From CAZCFB01 sp964511535 (GTDB lineage Bacteria; Myxococcota_A; Polyangia; GCA-2747355; CAZCFB01), in contig CAZEFW010000002.1 in the NCBI GenBank assembly GCA_964511535.1, forward strand, positions 62,001 to 126,000: 64,000 nt of DNA, given 5' to 3'. A program made the translations under genes and the position numbers. The notes under the pieces are model-generated. The model was not told the origin of the DNA. It was given only the letters and a program-made list of their open reading frames with translations, and did not search any database. This document shows, piece after piece, positions 8,485 through 16,585 of this stretch; the first letter of the stretch is position 1; each line of letters opens with the position of its first letter.

Positions 8485-9801
8485 CTACGAAGTGGCGTCG
8501 ATCTCCAGCAACCACTCCACCGCCAGGTCATAATCCACCGGCACCAACCCGTCCCAGGTCGGGTGGCCGGTCTCGCCGTGAATCGAAATCTCCAGCTCCT
8601 TGTTTTGCTGTATCAGTCCCTCCACCGGCCTGGGCAGCAGCACCACAGGCGGTGGCAGGTGCTCGAGCTGCAGCCCCTCGGGTGAGCGGAAGCAGAGTTC
8701 GCCCTCTTCTGTCTTCTTCAGGCTGTACCCCCCCTCATGAACAGCCCTGTGGTGCGTACTGCAAAGCAGAACCAGGTTATCCAGGTCCGTCGGGCCGCCA
8801 TCGGCCCAGTGTTTGACATGGTGCATGTGTATGAAGCGCCTGTTTTCGCAGCCGGGAAACTGACAGACGCCCTCGTCCCGTACCTTCACCGCCCGCTCCA
8901 GGGGGGCGCTTGCTCGACGGCCCTGAACTTTCAGCTGAAGGCCGCTGTTAGAATTTTCCACCGGCATTTTGAGAACCGGGTTGTCGCAGCACAGTCGCTT
9001 GGCAGTCTCTGGCGAGATGCCGATGCCGCCCTGCACTTCGCAGCGGCCCTCCTCGTTCGAGTCTTCCAGCACGGCTTGGTCCACGTGCACCATCACCTGG
9101 TAGTTTTTCGGCCGAGCCTTACCGGCCCGTTCGGCCAGCCCACCGTCCAGGGCCGCGCCGGCCACTTCGCCCAGGGCGTCGCACAGCCGCTGGTCCGGCT
9201 CGGCATCGGTGTCCTCGCACTGCTCCTCGGACGCCACCTGCAACGCCTTGACCAGAAGCGCGCCCACCTCAGGCGGCAGCCGCCCCTTGATCACCAGCAT
9301 TTTATCGTCGTCGATGTGGTAGCTCAGGTACCGCTCATCATGCTGTCTTTTCGCTTGCTCCTGTTCTGCTGGGGCGGCCTTGCGGTAGGAGCGAACGATG
9401 CGTTCGAGCTGGGAGGTGGAGCCGTCCAGGGCGTATTCCAGCAGCGTGGCCTCGTTCTCTGGCGTGACGATGCGCGTAATGGCCCGCACCTTCGAGTACG
9501 AGATGCGTGCCTGTGAGAACGCCTTCAGCACCAGGGGGCAGTCCACCAGCTTGCGGGCCACGCGCACCTTCTCGCGGGCCGTGTCCAGGCGGTCTCCGGT
9601 GCGGTAAGAGAGCCAGTGCGCGCAGGATACGAAGCCCAGGTCGGCCCACCCCTCGCGCCGGTCCATCTCCGCTATCAGCAGCAGCAGCCGGCAGGTGGCC
9701 GCCTGGATGTGAGCCGACAGGATGGCGATCTTGTCGCCCAGCTCGTCGGTGGAATCTCCGGACAGATCGGGCGCGCTCTCGGGGGTGTTTTCGAGGGTCA
9801 T
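8485..9801 (-). CDS. DUF222 / HNH endonuclease family protein (13E12-like)
   Basis: The 438-residue protein has an N-terminal helical DUF222 region (about residues 20-240, with the WLSYRTGDRLDTAREKVRVA segment) and a C-terminal HNH nuclease domain. The HNH part reads CQFPGCENRRF...HMHHVKHWADGGPTDLDNLVLLC..HH, giving the two zinc-type CxxC-like sites and the catalytic His pair. Members occur in many copies in some actinobacteria and are often next to repeats; here a duplicated non-coding tract lies downstream. The role is unknown. Codon use is less GC-biased than its neighbours, which hints at horizontal arrival. Confidence 0.85.
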   Translation of the reverse strand: MTLENTPESAPDLSGDSTDELGDKIAILSAHIQAATCRLLLLIAEMDRREGWADLGFVSCAHWLSYRTGDRLDTAREKVRVARKLVDCPLVLKAFSQARISYSKVRAITRIVTPENEATLLEYALDGSTSQLERIVRSYRKAAPAEQEQAKRQHDERYLSYHIDDDKMLVIKGRLPPEVGALLVKALQVASEEQCEDTDAEPDQRLCDALGEVAGAALDGGLAERAGKARPKNYQVMVHVDQAVLEDSNEEGRCEVQGGIGISPETAKRLCCDNPVLKMPVENSNSGLQLKVQGRRASAPLERAVKVRDEGVCQFPGCENRRFIHMHHVKHWADGGPTDLDNLVLLCSTHHRAVHEGGYSLKKTEEGELCFRSPEGLQLEHLPPPVVLLPRPVEGLIQQNKELEISIHGETGHPTWDGLVPVDYDLAVEWLLEIDATS

Positions 9802-9945
9802 TTCTTGCCTGTTTTGTTATTTATTTCGGAAGTTTAAGTGTATTATGGCGCGCGGAAAATGCAAGCCTTTCGTGGGCAAAAAGCGCTGTAAGAATCGGCG
9901 TTTCAGGGCTTACTCCTGGTGCAACTTGCGGGCTAACATGCGCCC

Positions 9946-10677
9946 ATGTTCAGCCTGGTCAATCAGTTCAATCGATGGCGTCGCAAGAGCCAACCGTTCC
10001 CCGCCCGCTGGCTGCCCTACCTGGAGCAGCGGGTGCCCTTCTTCATCGACCTGGAGGGGGAGGTCCGCGAGAAGTTCCTCACCCTGGTGAAGCTGTTCGT
10101 GTGGGAGAAGCACTGGATCGGCTCCGGCGGCCTGGAGATGACCGACGAGGTGAAGGTGGTGGTGGCCGCCACCGCCGCCCGCCTGGTGCTGCACCTGGAC
10201 CTGTCGTACTACGACCGGCTCACCGAGATCCTGGTCTACCCGAGCCACTTCAACCACCCGGATCACGTGGGCGACGGCGTGACCTTCGGCGAGGCCCACT
10301 CCTGGGGCACGGTTGTGCTCTCCTGGGAGGCGGTGCTGCACGGGCTGAAGAACCCCGCCGACGGCCACGACACCGCGACCCACGAGTTCGCCCATGTGCT
10401 GGACCAGGGGGACGGTCAGTTCGACGGCACCCCCGACCTGCGCCGCTTCGGCCACTACTCGCCCTGGGCGCGGGTGATGAACGACCACTTCGAGAAGCTG
10501 CAGAAGCGGCGCAAGAAGCAGCGCAAGGTGCTGCGCATGTACGGAGCGCAGAACGAGGCGGAGTTCTTCGCCGTGGCCACCGAGTCGTTCTTCGAAAAGC
10601 CACGCCAGATGAAGCGCCACACGCCGGACCTGTACACCGAGCTGGTGCGGTTCTACGGCTTCGACCCGGCGGAGTAG
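9946..10677 (+). CDS. mtfA: MtfA-family zinc peptidase
   Basis: A 243-residue cytoplasmic metallopeptidase of the M90/MtfA family. The zincin motif HEFAH occupies residues 146-150 in THEFAHVLDQ, and a downstream Glu in NEAEFFAVATE is placed to be the third zinc ligand. In E. coli MtfA modulates the glucose-PTS repressor Mlc, a role that cannot be assumed here. It reads away from the HNH gene across an AT-richer 144-base gap holding a possible TATTAT at 9840-9845. Confidence 0.85.
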   Translation: MFSLVNQFNRWRRKSQPFPARWLPYLEQRVPFFIDLEGEVREKFLTLVKLFVWEKHWIGSGGLEMTDEVKVVVAATAARLVLHLDLSYYDRLTEILVYPSHFNHPDHVGDGVTFGEAHSWGTVVLSWEAVLHGLKNPADGHDTATHEFAHVLDQGDGQFDGTPDLRRFGHYSPWARVMNDHFEKLQKRRKKQRKVLRMYGAQNEAEFFAVATESFFEKPRQMKRHTPDLYTELVRFYGFDPAE

Positions 10678-10702
10678 GACGCGGCACACCAGCGTCGGCG
10701 CA

Positions 10703-10718
10703 CGGCACGGGGAATGCA
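10703..10718 (+). promoter_or_regulatory. Candidate sigma-54 (-24/-12) promoter for the NifX-like gene
   Basis: The sequence CGGCACGGGGAATGCA matches the sigma-54 consensus TGGCACG-N4-TTGCA at 10 of 12 fixed positions. The essential GG and GC are exactly 12 bases apart. Transcription would start near 10730, about 24 bases before the ATG at 10754. Confidence 0.5.
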
Positions 10719-10753
10719 TGTTGATTGGTGGACTCTAACCAAGGAGCTTCACC

Positions 10754-11188
10754 ATGAGAATCTGCATACCGATCATCAAGGACAGGGGGATGGAGAGCAG
10801 GGTGAGCCCGCACTTCGGTTCGGCGCCTGTGTTCATGCTGATCGACCAGGAGAGCGGTCAGCGCAGCGTCGTCCAGAACCCGAACCAGCACCACGGCCAC
10901 GGCCAGTGCCGGCCCCTGGCCGCGCTGGCGGGGCAGGAGGTGTCGAACCTAGTGGTGGGCGGCATCGGCCCGGGCGCGCTGGCCAAGCTCCAGGCGGCCG
11001 GGATCGAGGTCTTCTTCTGCGAGGACAGGACCGTCGAGCAGGCCATGGCCCACTTCGAGGCGGGGGCGCTGAGCCGGGTGACGGCGCAGACTGCGTGCGG
11101 CCACGGCCACGGCCACGGTCAGGGGCATGGCCAGGGCCAGGGCGGCGGCTGCGCCCATGGAAAGGGCGGAGGGCCGAGGAGCCGTTAA
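10754..11188 (+). CDS. NifB/NifX-type dinitrogenase iron-molybdenum cofactor domain protein with His-rich tail
   Basis: The 144-residue protein has the small RNase-H-like fold shared by NifX, NafY and the NifB C-terminal domain. It opens MRICIPIIKDRGMESRVSPHFGSAPVF and has the VVGGIGPGALAKLQAAGIEV block. Two metal-binding-like His tracts are present: HHGHGQC near residue 46 and a HGHGHGQGHGQGQGGGCAHG run at the C-terminus. No nitrogenase genes are seen. Stand-alone members occur in many anaerobes, where they are thought to bind Fe-S or metal clusters. The candidate sigma-54 promoter fits a redox or metal-related role. Confidence 0.8.
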   Translation: MRICIPIIKDRGMESRVSPHFGSAPVFMLIDQESGQRSVVQNPNQHHGHGQCRPLAALAGQEVSNLVVGGIGPGALAKLQAAGIEVFFCEDRTVEQAMAHFEAGALSRVTAQTACGHGHGHGQGHGQGQGGGCAHGKGGGPRSR

Positions 11189-11256
11189 GTCAACCAGCAG
11201 GCTGGCGGTTCCCGTCCCGGCTGCCTTAGAATGGTTAACGGGGAGCAGGGGACGTG

Positions 11257-11634
11257 ATGGCCGCCAAGATCTTGATCATCGACGACGAGCGGGACATGCA
11301 GATCTATCTGCGGACCCTGTTCCGCAAGGCGGGGTACACCCCCGAGGTGGCGCCCAACGGCGAGCAGGGAGTGCGACTGGCCGCCGAGCTCGAGCCGGAC
11401 CTGATCACCCTCGACCTGTTGATGCCGCGCAAGTCAGGCGTGCTGGCCTACGAGGCCCTGCGCACCGATACGCGAACCCGGCAGATCCCGGTGATCATCC
11501 TCACCGGGCTGAGCGAGCACCGGCAGCTGCTGGGCGCGCTGCCCGACGGCGTCCCCGCGCCAGACGCGGTGGTGGAGAAGCCGATCCAGCGGGAGGATTT
11601 CCTGCGCACGGTGCAGGAGCTGGTGGATGGCTGA
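11257..11634 (+). CDS. Single-domain response regulator
   Basis: A CheY-like receiver of 125 residues. The acidic pair is at Asp9/Asp10, the phospho-acceptor is Asp53 (in TLDLLMP), and a conserved Lys lies in VEKPIQ. There is no output domain. The ATG at 11257 has AGGGG five bases upstream; a GTG at 11254 is less well placed. It overlaps the kinase gene downstream by eight bases and is probably its partner. Confidence 0.88.
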   Translation: MAAKILIIDDERDMQIYLRTLFRKAGYTPEVAPNGEQGVRLAAELEPDLITLDLLMPRKSGVLAYEALRTDTRTRQIPVIILTGLSEHRQLLGALPDGVPAPDAVVEKPIQREDFLRTVQELVDG

Positions 11635-12670
11635 TTCGCGGTCGCGCTGGCGGGACGTCATCCCGTGCTACCTCTCGATCCAGGACCGCGACCTGCGCAT
11701 CGTCGAGACCAACCGGCTGTTCAAGCAGGACTTCGGCGATGCCCTGGGCAAGCTGTGCTACCAGGTCTACAAGAACCGGCAGGCCCCGTGCCCCGGCTGT
11801 CCGGTGCTCAAGACCTTCGAGGACGGTCAGGACCACACGGGCGAGGAGACCGTCATCACCCGGGACGGCGAGGTGGCCCAGGTGATGGTGACCTCCACCC
11901 CCTGGCTCGACGACGACGGCGAGATGGTGGGGGTGGTGGAGATGTCCACCAACATCACCGAGGTCAAGCGGCTACAGCACCAGCTGGCCATGATGGGCCT
12001 GGCCGTGGCGGGCATGGCCCACAGGGTGAAGAACATCCTGATGGGCCTGGAGGGCGGCATCTTCGTGGTGAACACCGGCTTCGAGGAGCAGGACCAGCAG
12101 GGCGTCGCCGAGGGCTGGGAGATGGTGGAGCGCAACGTCGGCAAGATCTCTCGCCTGGTCAAGGACCTGCTCTACTGCGCAAAGGAGCGGGAGCCGGAGC
12201 TTCAGGAGGGCGTGTCACCCGCCGCCATCGCCGCGGAGGTGGTGGACCTCTACCGGGAGCGCGCGGCCCGCGACGGCATCACCGTGTCGCTGGAGCGCGA
12301 CGACGAGCTGGGTGAAGGCCGCTACGACCCCGCCGGGCTGCAGGCCCTGCTGACCAACCTCGTCTCCAACGCCATCGACGCCTGCCGCTTCGACACTGAC
12401 CCGGACAAGGAGAGCTACAGCATCACCGTGCGCATCGCCCGCGCCGAGGACGGCGGCGCCGCGCTGGAGGTGCAGGACACCGGGCCCGGCATCCCACGGG
12501 AGGTGAGCCACAAGGTGTTCGAGGGGTTCTTCTCCACCAAGGGCACCGAGGGCACGGGCCTCGGCCTGCTGGTGGTGCAGAAGGTCGCCGCAGAGCACGG
12601 CGGCGCCGTGACCTTCACCACCGAGGCGGGCGAAGGCACAACCTTCAGGGTTACGCTGCCCCGTCGCTGA
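11627..12670 (+). CDS. PAS sensor histidine kinase with Cys cluster
   Basis: A cytoplasmic kinase of 347 residues. The N-terminal PAS domain carries Cys44, Cys55 and Cys58 (C-x10-C-x2-C, in a CYQVY..PCPGC context). A HisKA-like region has His132 in GMAHRVKN, and a HATPase domain has N, G1 (VQDTGPGIP) and G2 (GTGLGL) boxes. There are no membrane segments. The Cys cluster suggests redox or metal sensing (inference). A close paralogue with the same C-x10-C-x2-C spacing lies across a convergent junction at 13053-14174. It forms an overlapping pair with the upstream receiver. Confidence 0.88.
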   Translation: MADSRSRWRDVIPCYLSIQDRDLRIVETNRLFKQDFGDALGKLCYQVYKNRQAPCPGCPVLKTFEDGQDHTGEETVITRDGEVAQVMVTSTPWLDDDGEMVGVVEMSTNITEVKRLQHQLAMMGLAVAGMAHRVKNILMGLEGGIFVVNTGFEEQDQQGVAEGWEMVERNVGKISRLVKDLLYCAKEREPELQEGVSPAAIAAEVVDLYRERAARDGITVSLERDDELGEGRYDPAGLQALLTNLVSNAIDACRFDTDPDKESYSITVRIARAEDGGAALEVQDTGPGIPREVSHKVFEGFFSTKGTEGTGLGLLVVQKVAAEHGGAVTFTTEAGEGTTFRVTLPRR

Positions 12671-12688
12671 CCCTCCCGCGCGGCCCCC

Positions 12689-13048
12689 TCACTCCTCCCC
12701 CAGCCCCTCCCACACCGCGTTGATGAAATCGATGGGATCGATCGGCTTGTCGAAGACGGCCACCGGATCCTTGACCGCCAGGTGGCGGCCGGGGGTGCCG
12801 CTGACCACGATGACCGGGATCTTGCTCAGCTCCTCGTCCCTGGAGACCTGCCGGTAGAAGTCGGTGCCGGACTTGTTGGGCATCATCAGGTCCAGGGTGA
12901 TCAGGTCAGGTCGCTCCTGCCTGAGCACCTCCAGGGCATCGCGGCCGTTGTCCGCGGTGACCGTCTCGTAGCCGTTCTTCCTGAGGACGGCGGTGAGGAA
13001 GGTCCTCACGTCCGCCTCGTCGTCGATGACCAGGATCTTCTTCGCCAT
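12689..13048 (-). CDS. Single-domain response regulator
   Basis: A CheY-like receiver of 119 residues with Asp9/Asp10, phospho-acceptor Asp53 (TLDLMMP) and a Lys in FDKPID. It follows the kinase gene at 13053 and ends 18 bases from the convergent kinase gene. An upstream ATG at 13063 would overlap the kinase gene, but the ATG at 13048 has a GAGGA eight bases upstream and gives the usual MAKKILVIDDE start. It resembles the receiver at 11257 closely, so the region may hold a duplicated and inverted kinase/receiver pair. Confidence 0.88.
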   Translation of the reverse strand: MAKKILVIDDEADVRTFLTAVLRKNGYETVTADNGRDALEVLRQERPDLITLDLMMPNKSGTDFYRQVSRDEELSKIPVIVVSGTPGRHLAVKDPVAVFDKPIDPIDFINAVWEGLGEE

Positions 13049-13052
13049 GGCG

Positions 13053-14174
13053 TCATTCCTCATGCTGTGCGCCCTGCCGCGCCTGGTGGACCAGGGCGGC
13101 GGGCAGGTTGAATCTGAAGCTCGAGCCCACGCCGACGGTGGAGTCGAAGGTGATCCGGCCGCCGTGAGCCTCCACAGTCTTGCGCGTCAGCAACAGCCCG
13201 AGGCCGGTCCCCCGGATCCCCTTGGTGGTGAAGAACGCCGTCAGGATCCGCGCCTGGTTCTCCGGCGAGATGCCCATGCCGTTGTCCCGCACCTCGAAGG
13301 TAACGCCGCCCCCGTCGGCAGGGCGCGCCGCCAGGGTGACCCGCGACACCTTGTCCGGGCTGTCGGGATCCCAGACGCACGCGTCCAGCGCGTTGGAGAC
13401 CAGGTTGGCCAGGGAGGCGCCGATCCCCTCCCGGTCCACCATCAGGCGCGGCAGGCTCTCGGCCGCCTCCACCGCGAGCTCGACCCCCACCAGCTCCGCC
13501 TTGGCCGCGTACAGCGTCTCCACCTCGGCCAGCAGGTCCGCGGGCGAGGCGGCCTCACGCACCGGGTCCTCGGCCCGGGCGTAGCGCAGCAGGTTCTTGA
13601 CCAGGGTGGCCACCTGCTCCACGTAGGTCTTGACCATCTCCCAGCCTCCCTCCACCCGGGCCCCGTCCCCCTTCTCCAGGCCCGAGTCCACCAGGTAGAA
13701 GCCCCCCTCCAGGCCGCCGAGGATGTTCTTGATGGTGTGGGCCATGCCCGCCATGGTCAGCCCCACGGCGGCCAGGCGCTCCGCCTCGTCCAGGCCCGCC
13801 TCCAGCTCCAGCAGGCGGGTCAGGTCCTGGGCCATGTGCAGCACCAGCACGACATCGCCGTTCTCGTCGCGCAGGGGCACGGCCCGCGCCCGGTAGCGGA
13901 TCTCGTCGCCCTCCGGGGTGATCCCCTCCTCCTCGGCGTACCTCGCCTCGCCGTCCCTGAACACCTGCCGCACGAAGCACCCGCCGCAGGGGCTCTCCTT
14001 TCCCTTGTAGATCCGGTGGCACGGCTCTCCGCGGCCCGGCCCGAACAGCTCGCTGAACTGGTCGTTGACCAGCACCAGCCGCATCTCCGGATCGATGACC
14101 GTCATCAGGCACGGGCTGTCGCGAAAGGCGATTCCCCCCACCGCTGTCAGCGCCTCATGTTGGTTCAACGTCAC
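13053..14174 (-). CDS. PAS sensor histidine kinase with Cys cluster
   Basis: A cytoplasmic kinase of 373 residues. The PAS domain has Cys52, Cys63 and Cys66 (C-x10-C-x2-C, in CHRIY..PCGGC), the phospho-acceptor is His146 in GMAHTIKN, and the HATPase domain has VRDNGMGIS and GTGLGL. The GTG start at 14174 has a strong GGAGG. It begins 28 bases after the last gene of the redox-complex operon, so it may be cotranscribed with it and sense the complex's redox output. It is a paralogue of the kinase at 11627. Confidence 0.88.
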   Translation of the reverse strand: MTLNQHEALTAVGGIAFRDSPCLMTVIDPEMRLVLVNDQFSELFGPGRGEPCHRIYKGKESPCGGCFVRQVFRDGEARYAEEEGITPEGDEIRYRARAVPLRDENGDVVLVLHMAQDLTRLLELEAGLDEAERLAAVGLTMAGMAHTIKNILGGLEGGFYLVDSGLEKGDGARVEGGWEMVKTYVEQVATLVKNLLRYARAEDPVREAASPADLLAEVETLYAAKAELVGVELAVEAAESLPRLMVDREGIGASLANLVSNALDACVWDPDSPDKVSRVTLAARPADGGGVTFEVRDNGMGISPENQARILTAFFTTKGIRGTGLGLLLTRKTVEAHGGRITFDSTVGVGSSFRFNLPAALVHQARQGAQHEE

Positions 14175-14202
14175 CTTGGCCTCCCATGCGCCGGCGCGGC
14201 GG

Positions 14203-14322
14203 CTACTTGCGCTCCCGGTCGGTGAGGAAGCGCCAGAACGGGATGAAGCAGAGCAGCAGCGCGAAGGCCACGATGTAGGACATGCCCTTGGCGTGGGTCA
14301 AAAAATCCCAGAGGGTGTACAT
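14203..14322 (-). CDS. Small single-span membrane protein of the redox complex (HmcD-like position)
   Basis: A 39-residue protein with one hydrophobic helix (about residues 14-30) and a charged C-terminus (RFLTDRERK). It starts three bases after the NrfD-type gene ends and has no independent promoter space. In Desulfovibrio hmc operons a similarly tiny membrane protein, HmcD, follows the NrfD-like HmcC; the position suggests the same structural role. The sequence is too short for a firm family call. Confidence 0.6.
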   Translation of the reverse strand: MYTLWDFLTHAKGMSYIVAFALLLCFIPFWRFLTDRERK

Positions 14323-14324
14323 GG

Positions 14325-15491
14325 TCAGTGACCTGCCTTGTAGTCGGGGTGGGTGTGCAAGATCGGCATCCGGTCGGCGATCCAGCGGAACGCCACAACG
14401 CCGAGGGTGACCAGGGCCGCGCTCACCATGATCTCCATCCAGTGGGGCGTGTAGCGCCGCGCGGCCGGCAAGGCGTAGTTGAAGGCGATGAACGAGACGT
14501 TGAACCGGTTGAGCATGATGCCGAGCACGGTCCAGGCGCCGGTAATCCGGATCAACGCCGGGCGCCGCTCGCGGTAGCCCACGGCGTACATCACGCACGG
14601 CAGCAGCACGAAGCCGAGCAGCTCCACCAGGAACCAGGCGCCCCAGCCGGTGGCCAGCAGGGCCCACTCGTCGTCCAGGGCGATGCCCATCACCTTGATG
14701 CTGAAGTAGATGGCGAGCACCACCGAGCCTGCCTTGGCCAGCCCGATGGTGATGTCCTCGAGCTGCGCCTCGCCGAGCTCGACCTTGTGGTGGAACGCCC
14801 GGTGGCTGAGCATGCTCTCGACGATGACCATGGAGATGCCCGCCGCCACCGCCGAGACGAAGAAGTGGATCGGCAAATAGGTGGAGTACCAGAGCGGGTG
14901 CAGCTTGGTGGGGGTGATGGCGAACAGCCCGCCCAGGCTCGACTGGTGCAGGGTGGACAGCAGCAACCCGAAGATGGTCAGGGCCACGGTCATGGAGTGC
15001 ACCAGCTTTCGCCAGCGCTTCCACCCCAGCCACTCGAACACCGCCGGGGTGGTCTCAACGAACAGGGTGGTCAGGTAGAGGGCGACGCACAGGGCCACCT
15101 CGAACAGCGCCGAGGTGGGACCCGAGCGTACAAGGAACGCGTAGGGCAGCCGCCAGGGCTGGCCCAGGTCCACCAGCAGGCCGAGCACCACCAGGGAGTA
15201 GCCGAGGAAGCCGGTGAGGATCGCCGGCCGCACGATGGGCCGGTACTCCTTCATGCCGAACAGGTAGACCGCCGACGAGGTGACGAACCCGCCGGCGGCC
15301 AGGGCCACGCCCGCCATGACGTCGAAGCCGATCCAGAGGCCCCAGCCGTAGTCGTGGGTCAGGTTGGTGGTGGCCCCGAGCCCCTTGACGAAGCGCAGGG
15401 CCATCACCCCGAACCCCACCGCCAGGATCAGGCCGGTCACCAGGTTGAACGGGGTCAGCAGGCTGCCGCCAGGCTGTCTGGAGTCGCTCAT
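14325..15491 (-). CDS. NrfD/DsrP/HmcC-type integral membrane quinone-interacting subunit
   Basis: The 388-residue protein has about ten membrane helices. It begins GGSLLTPFNLVTGLILAVGFGVMAL, and the VLGLLVDLGQPWR and HQSSLGGLF blocks are typical of the NrfD/PsrC family. It would exchange electrons between the adjoining ferredoxin subunit and menaquinone. It overlaps the ferredoxin gene as ATGA, indicating tight coupling. The order ferredoxin then NrfD matches both dsrOP and hmcBC. Confidence 0.9.
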   Translation of the reverse strand: MSDSRQPGGSLLTPFNLVTGLILAVGFGVMALRFVKGLGATTNLTHDYGWGLWIGFDVMAGVALAAGGFVTSSAVYLFGMKEYRPIVRPAILTGFLGYSLVVLGLLVDLGQPWRLPYAFLVRSGPTSALFEVALCVALYLTTLFVETTPAVFEWLGWKRWRKLVHSMTVALTIFGLLLSTLHQSSLGGLFAITPTKLHPLWYSTYLPIHFFVSAVAAGISMVIVESMLSHRAFHHKVELGEAQLEDITIGLAKAGSVVLAIYFSIKVMGIALDDEWALLATGWGAWFLVELLGFVLLPCVMYAVGYRERRPALIRITGAWTVLGIMLNRFNVSFIAFNYALPAARRYTPHWMEIMVSAALVTLGVVAFRWIADRMPILHTHPDYKAGH

Positions 15492-16585
15492 TTGCTCTCC
15501 TCCTCGTCAGCGCCTTCGGCAGCGGACCCCGCCTCCTCCTGCTCATTCTTCCACTTCTCCTCCGCCTCCTTGAGCGCCCGCTTCACCGCGAAGCCGATGC
15601 TGCGCTCCTGGTCCTTCTTCGCCTTCTTCGCGGCGGCGTCCAGCTTCTTGCGGGTCTCGTCGTCCGCTTTCATCAGGGCCTCGACCACCATGGCCCTGGC
15701 CTTCTCCTCGGAGAGCCGCTCCTTGCGCCTGGAGAAGGCGTAGAACCCGGCCAGCAGGCCGGGGTAGATGGTGATCACCAGGGGCACCACGCTCAAGAAG
15801 CCGGTGCCGATCTCCGGCAGCGAGGTGTGGGTGGCGCCCTCGTGCAGGCCGAGCTTGCCCGGGGCCACCCCGGCCAGGGTCAGCCAGCTGGTGCCGCCGA
15901 ACTCGTGCTCGCCGAAGATGTGATCCAGGTAGCGCTCCGGGTGCTTGCGGATGCGCTCCCGGGCCACCTTGAGCAGCTCATCGCGGCGGCCGAAGGTGAT
16001 GGCGCCGGTGGGGCAGGCCTCGCTGCAGCCGGGGTCCTTGCCCTGCTTGATCCGGTCATGGCACATGGTGCATCGCCGCACCGTGGGTGAGGTGGGGTTG
16101 TCGTACTCGTAGCTCAGCGCGTAGTAGGGGCAGGCGGTGACGCAGTAGCGGCAGCCCATGCAGACGTCCGGGTCGTAGAGCACCGGCCCCTCGGGGGTCT
16201 TGGTGAAGGCGCGCACCAGGCAGACAGACGCGCAGCACGGCTCGTTGCAGTGCATGCACTGGTGCTTGCGGAACACCACCTCGCCCCCGCCCACGTCGTG
16301 GCGGTTGACCACGGTGTAGCTGGTGGGGGTGATCCGACGGTCCTGCTCGAACACGGTCATGTCCCCCACCGGCTTCTCAGGCGCCGGGTGGCCGTTGACC
16401 TCGGCGCACGCAACCTCACAGGAGCGGCACCCCACGCACAGGGTGGTGTCGTGCAGCAGCCCGCGGCTGCCAGGGTGGCCGCTGAAGTGTTTGGCCGCCC
16501 CGCCGCCGGCGTGGGCCTCGCCGCCCGCCAGCGCGCTGGCGCCGGCAGCCAGGGAGCCCAGGAAGCCCCTTCTGCTGATGCTCAT
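15488..16585 (-). CDS. Tat-exported four-cluster ferredoxin subunit with C-terminal anchor (DsrO/HmcB type)
   Basis: The 365-residue protein begins with a twin-arginine signal (MSISRRGFLGSL). Four Cys groups bind [4Fe-4S] clusters: CVGCRSCEVAC, CMHCNEPCCASVC, CMGCRYCVTAC and CTMCHDRI...CSEAC. Unlike DsrO it continues with a hydrophobic helix (VVPLVITIYPGLLAGFYAF) and a long Lys/Glu-rich, probably coiled-coil, tail, a layout closer to HmcB. It overlaps both neighbours as ATGA. The ATG at 16585 is chosen because the longer frame upstream is a shadow of the cytochrome gene. It would pass electrons from the multihaem cytochrome to the NrfD subunit. Confidence 0.9.
   Translation of the reverse strand: MSISRRGFLGSLAAGASALAGGEAHAGGGAAKHFSGHPGSRGLLHDTTLCVGCRSCEVACAEVNGHPAPEKPVGDMTVFEQDRRITPTSYTVVNRHDVGGGEVVFRKHQCMHCNEPCCASVCLVRAFTKTPEGPVLYDPDVCMGCRYCVTACPYYALSYEYDNPTSPTVRRCTMCHDRIKQGKDPGCSEACPTGAITFGRRDELLKVARERIRKHPERYLDHIFGEHEFGGTSWLTLAGVAPGKLGLHEGATHTSLPEIGTGFLSVVPLVITIYPGLLAGFYAFSRRKERLSEEKARAMVVEALMKADDETRKKLDAAAKKAKKDQERSIGFAVKRALKEAEEKWKNEQEEAGSAAEGADEEESK

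Noticed and set aside
9845..10090. Cys/Lys-rich frame beginning MARGKCKPFVGKKRC
   Set aside because: It overlaps the MtfA-like gene out of frame and loses coding character after 30 residues; no ribosome site.
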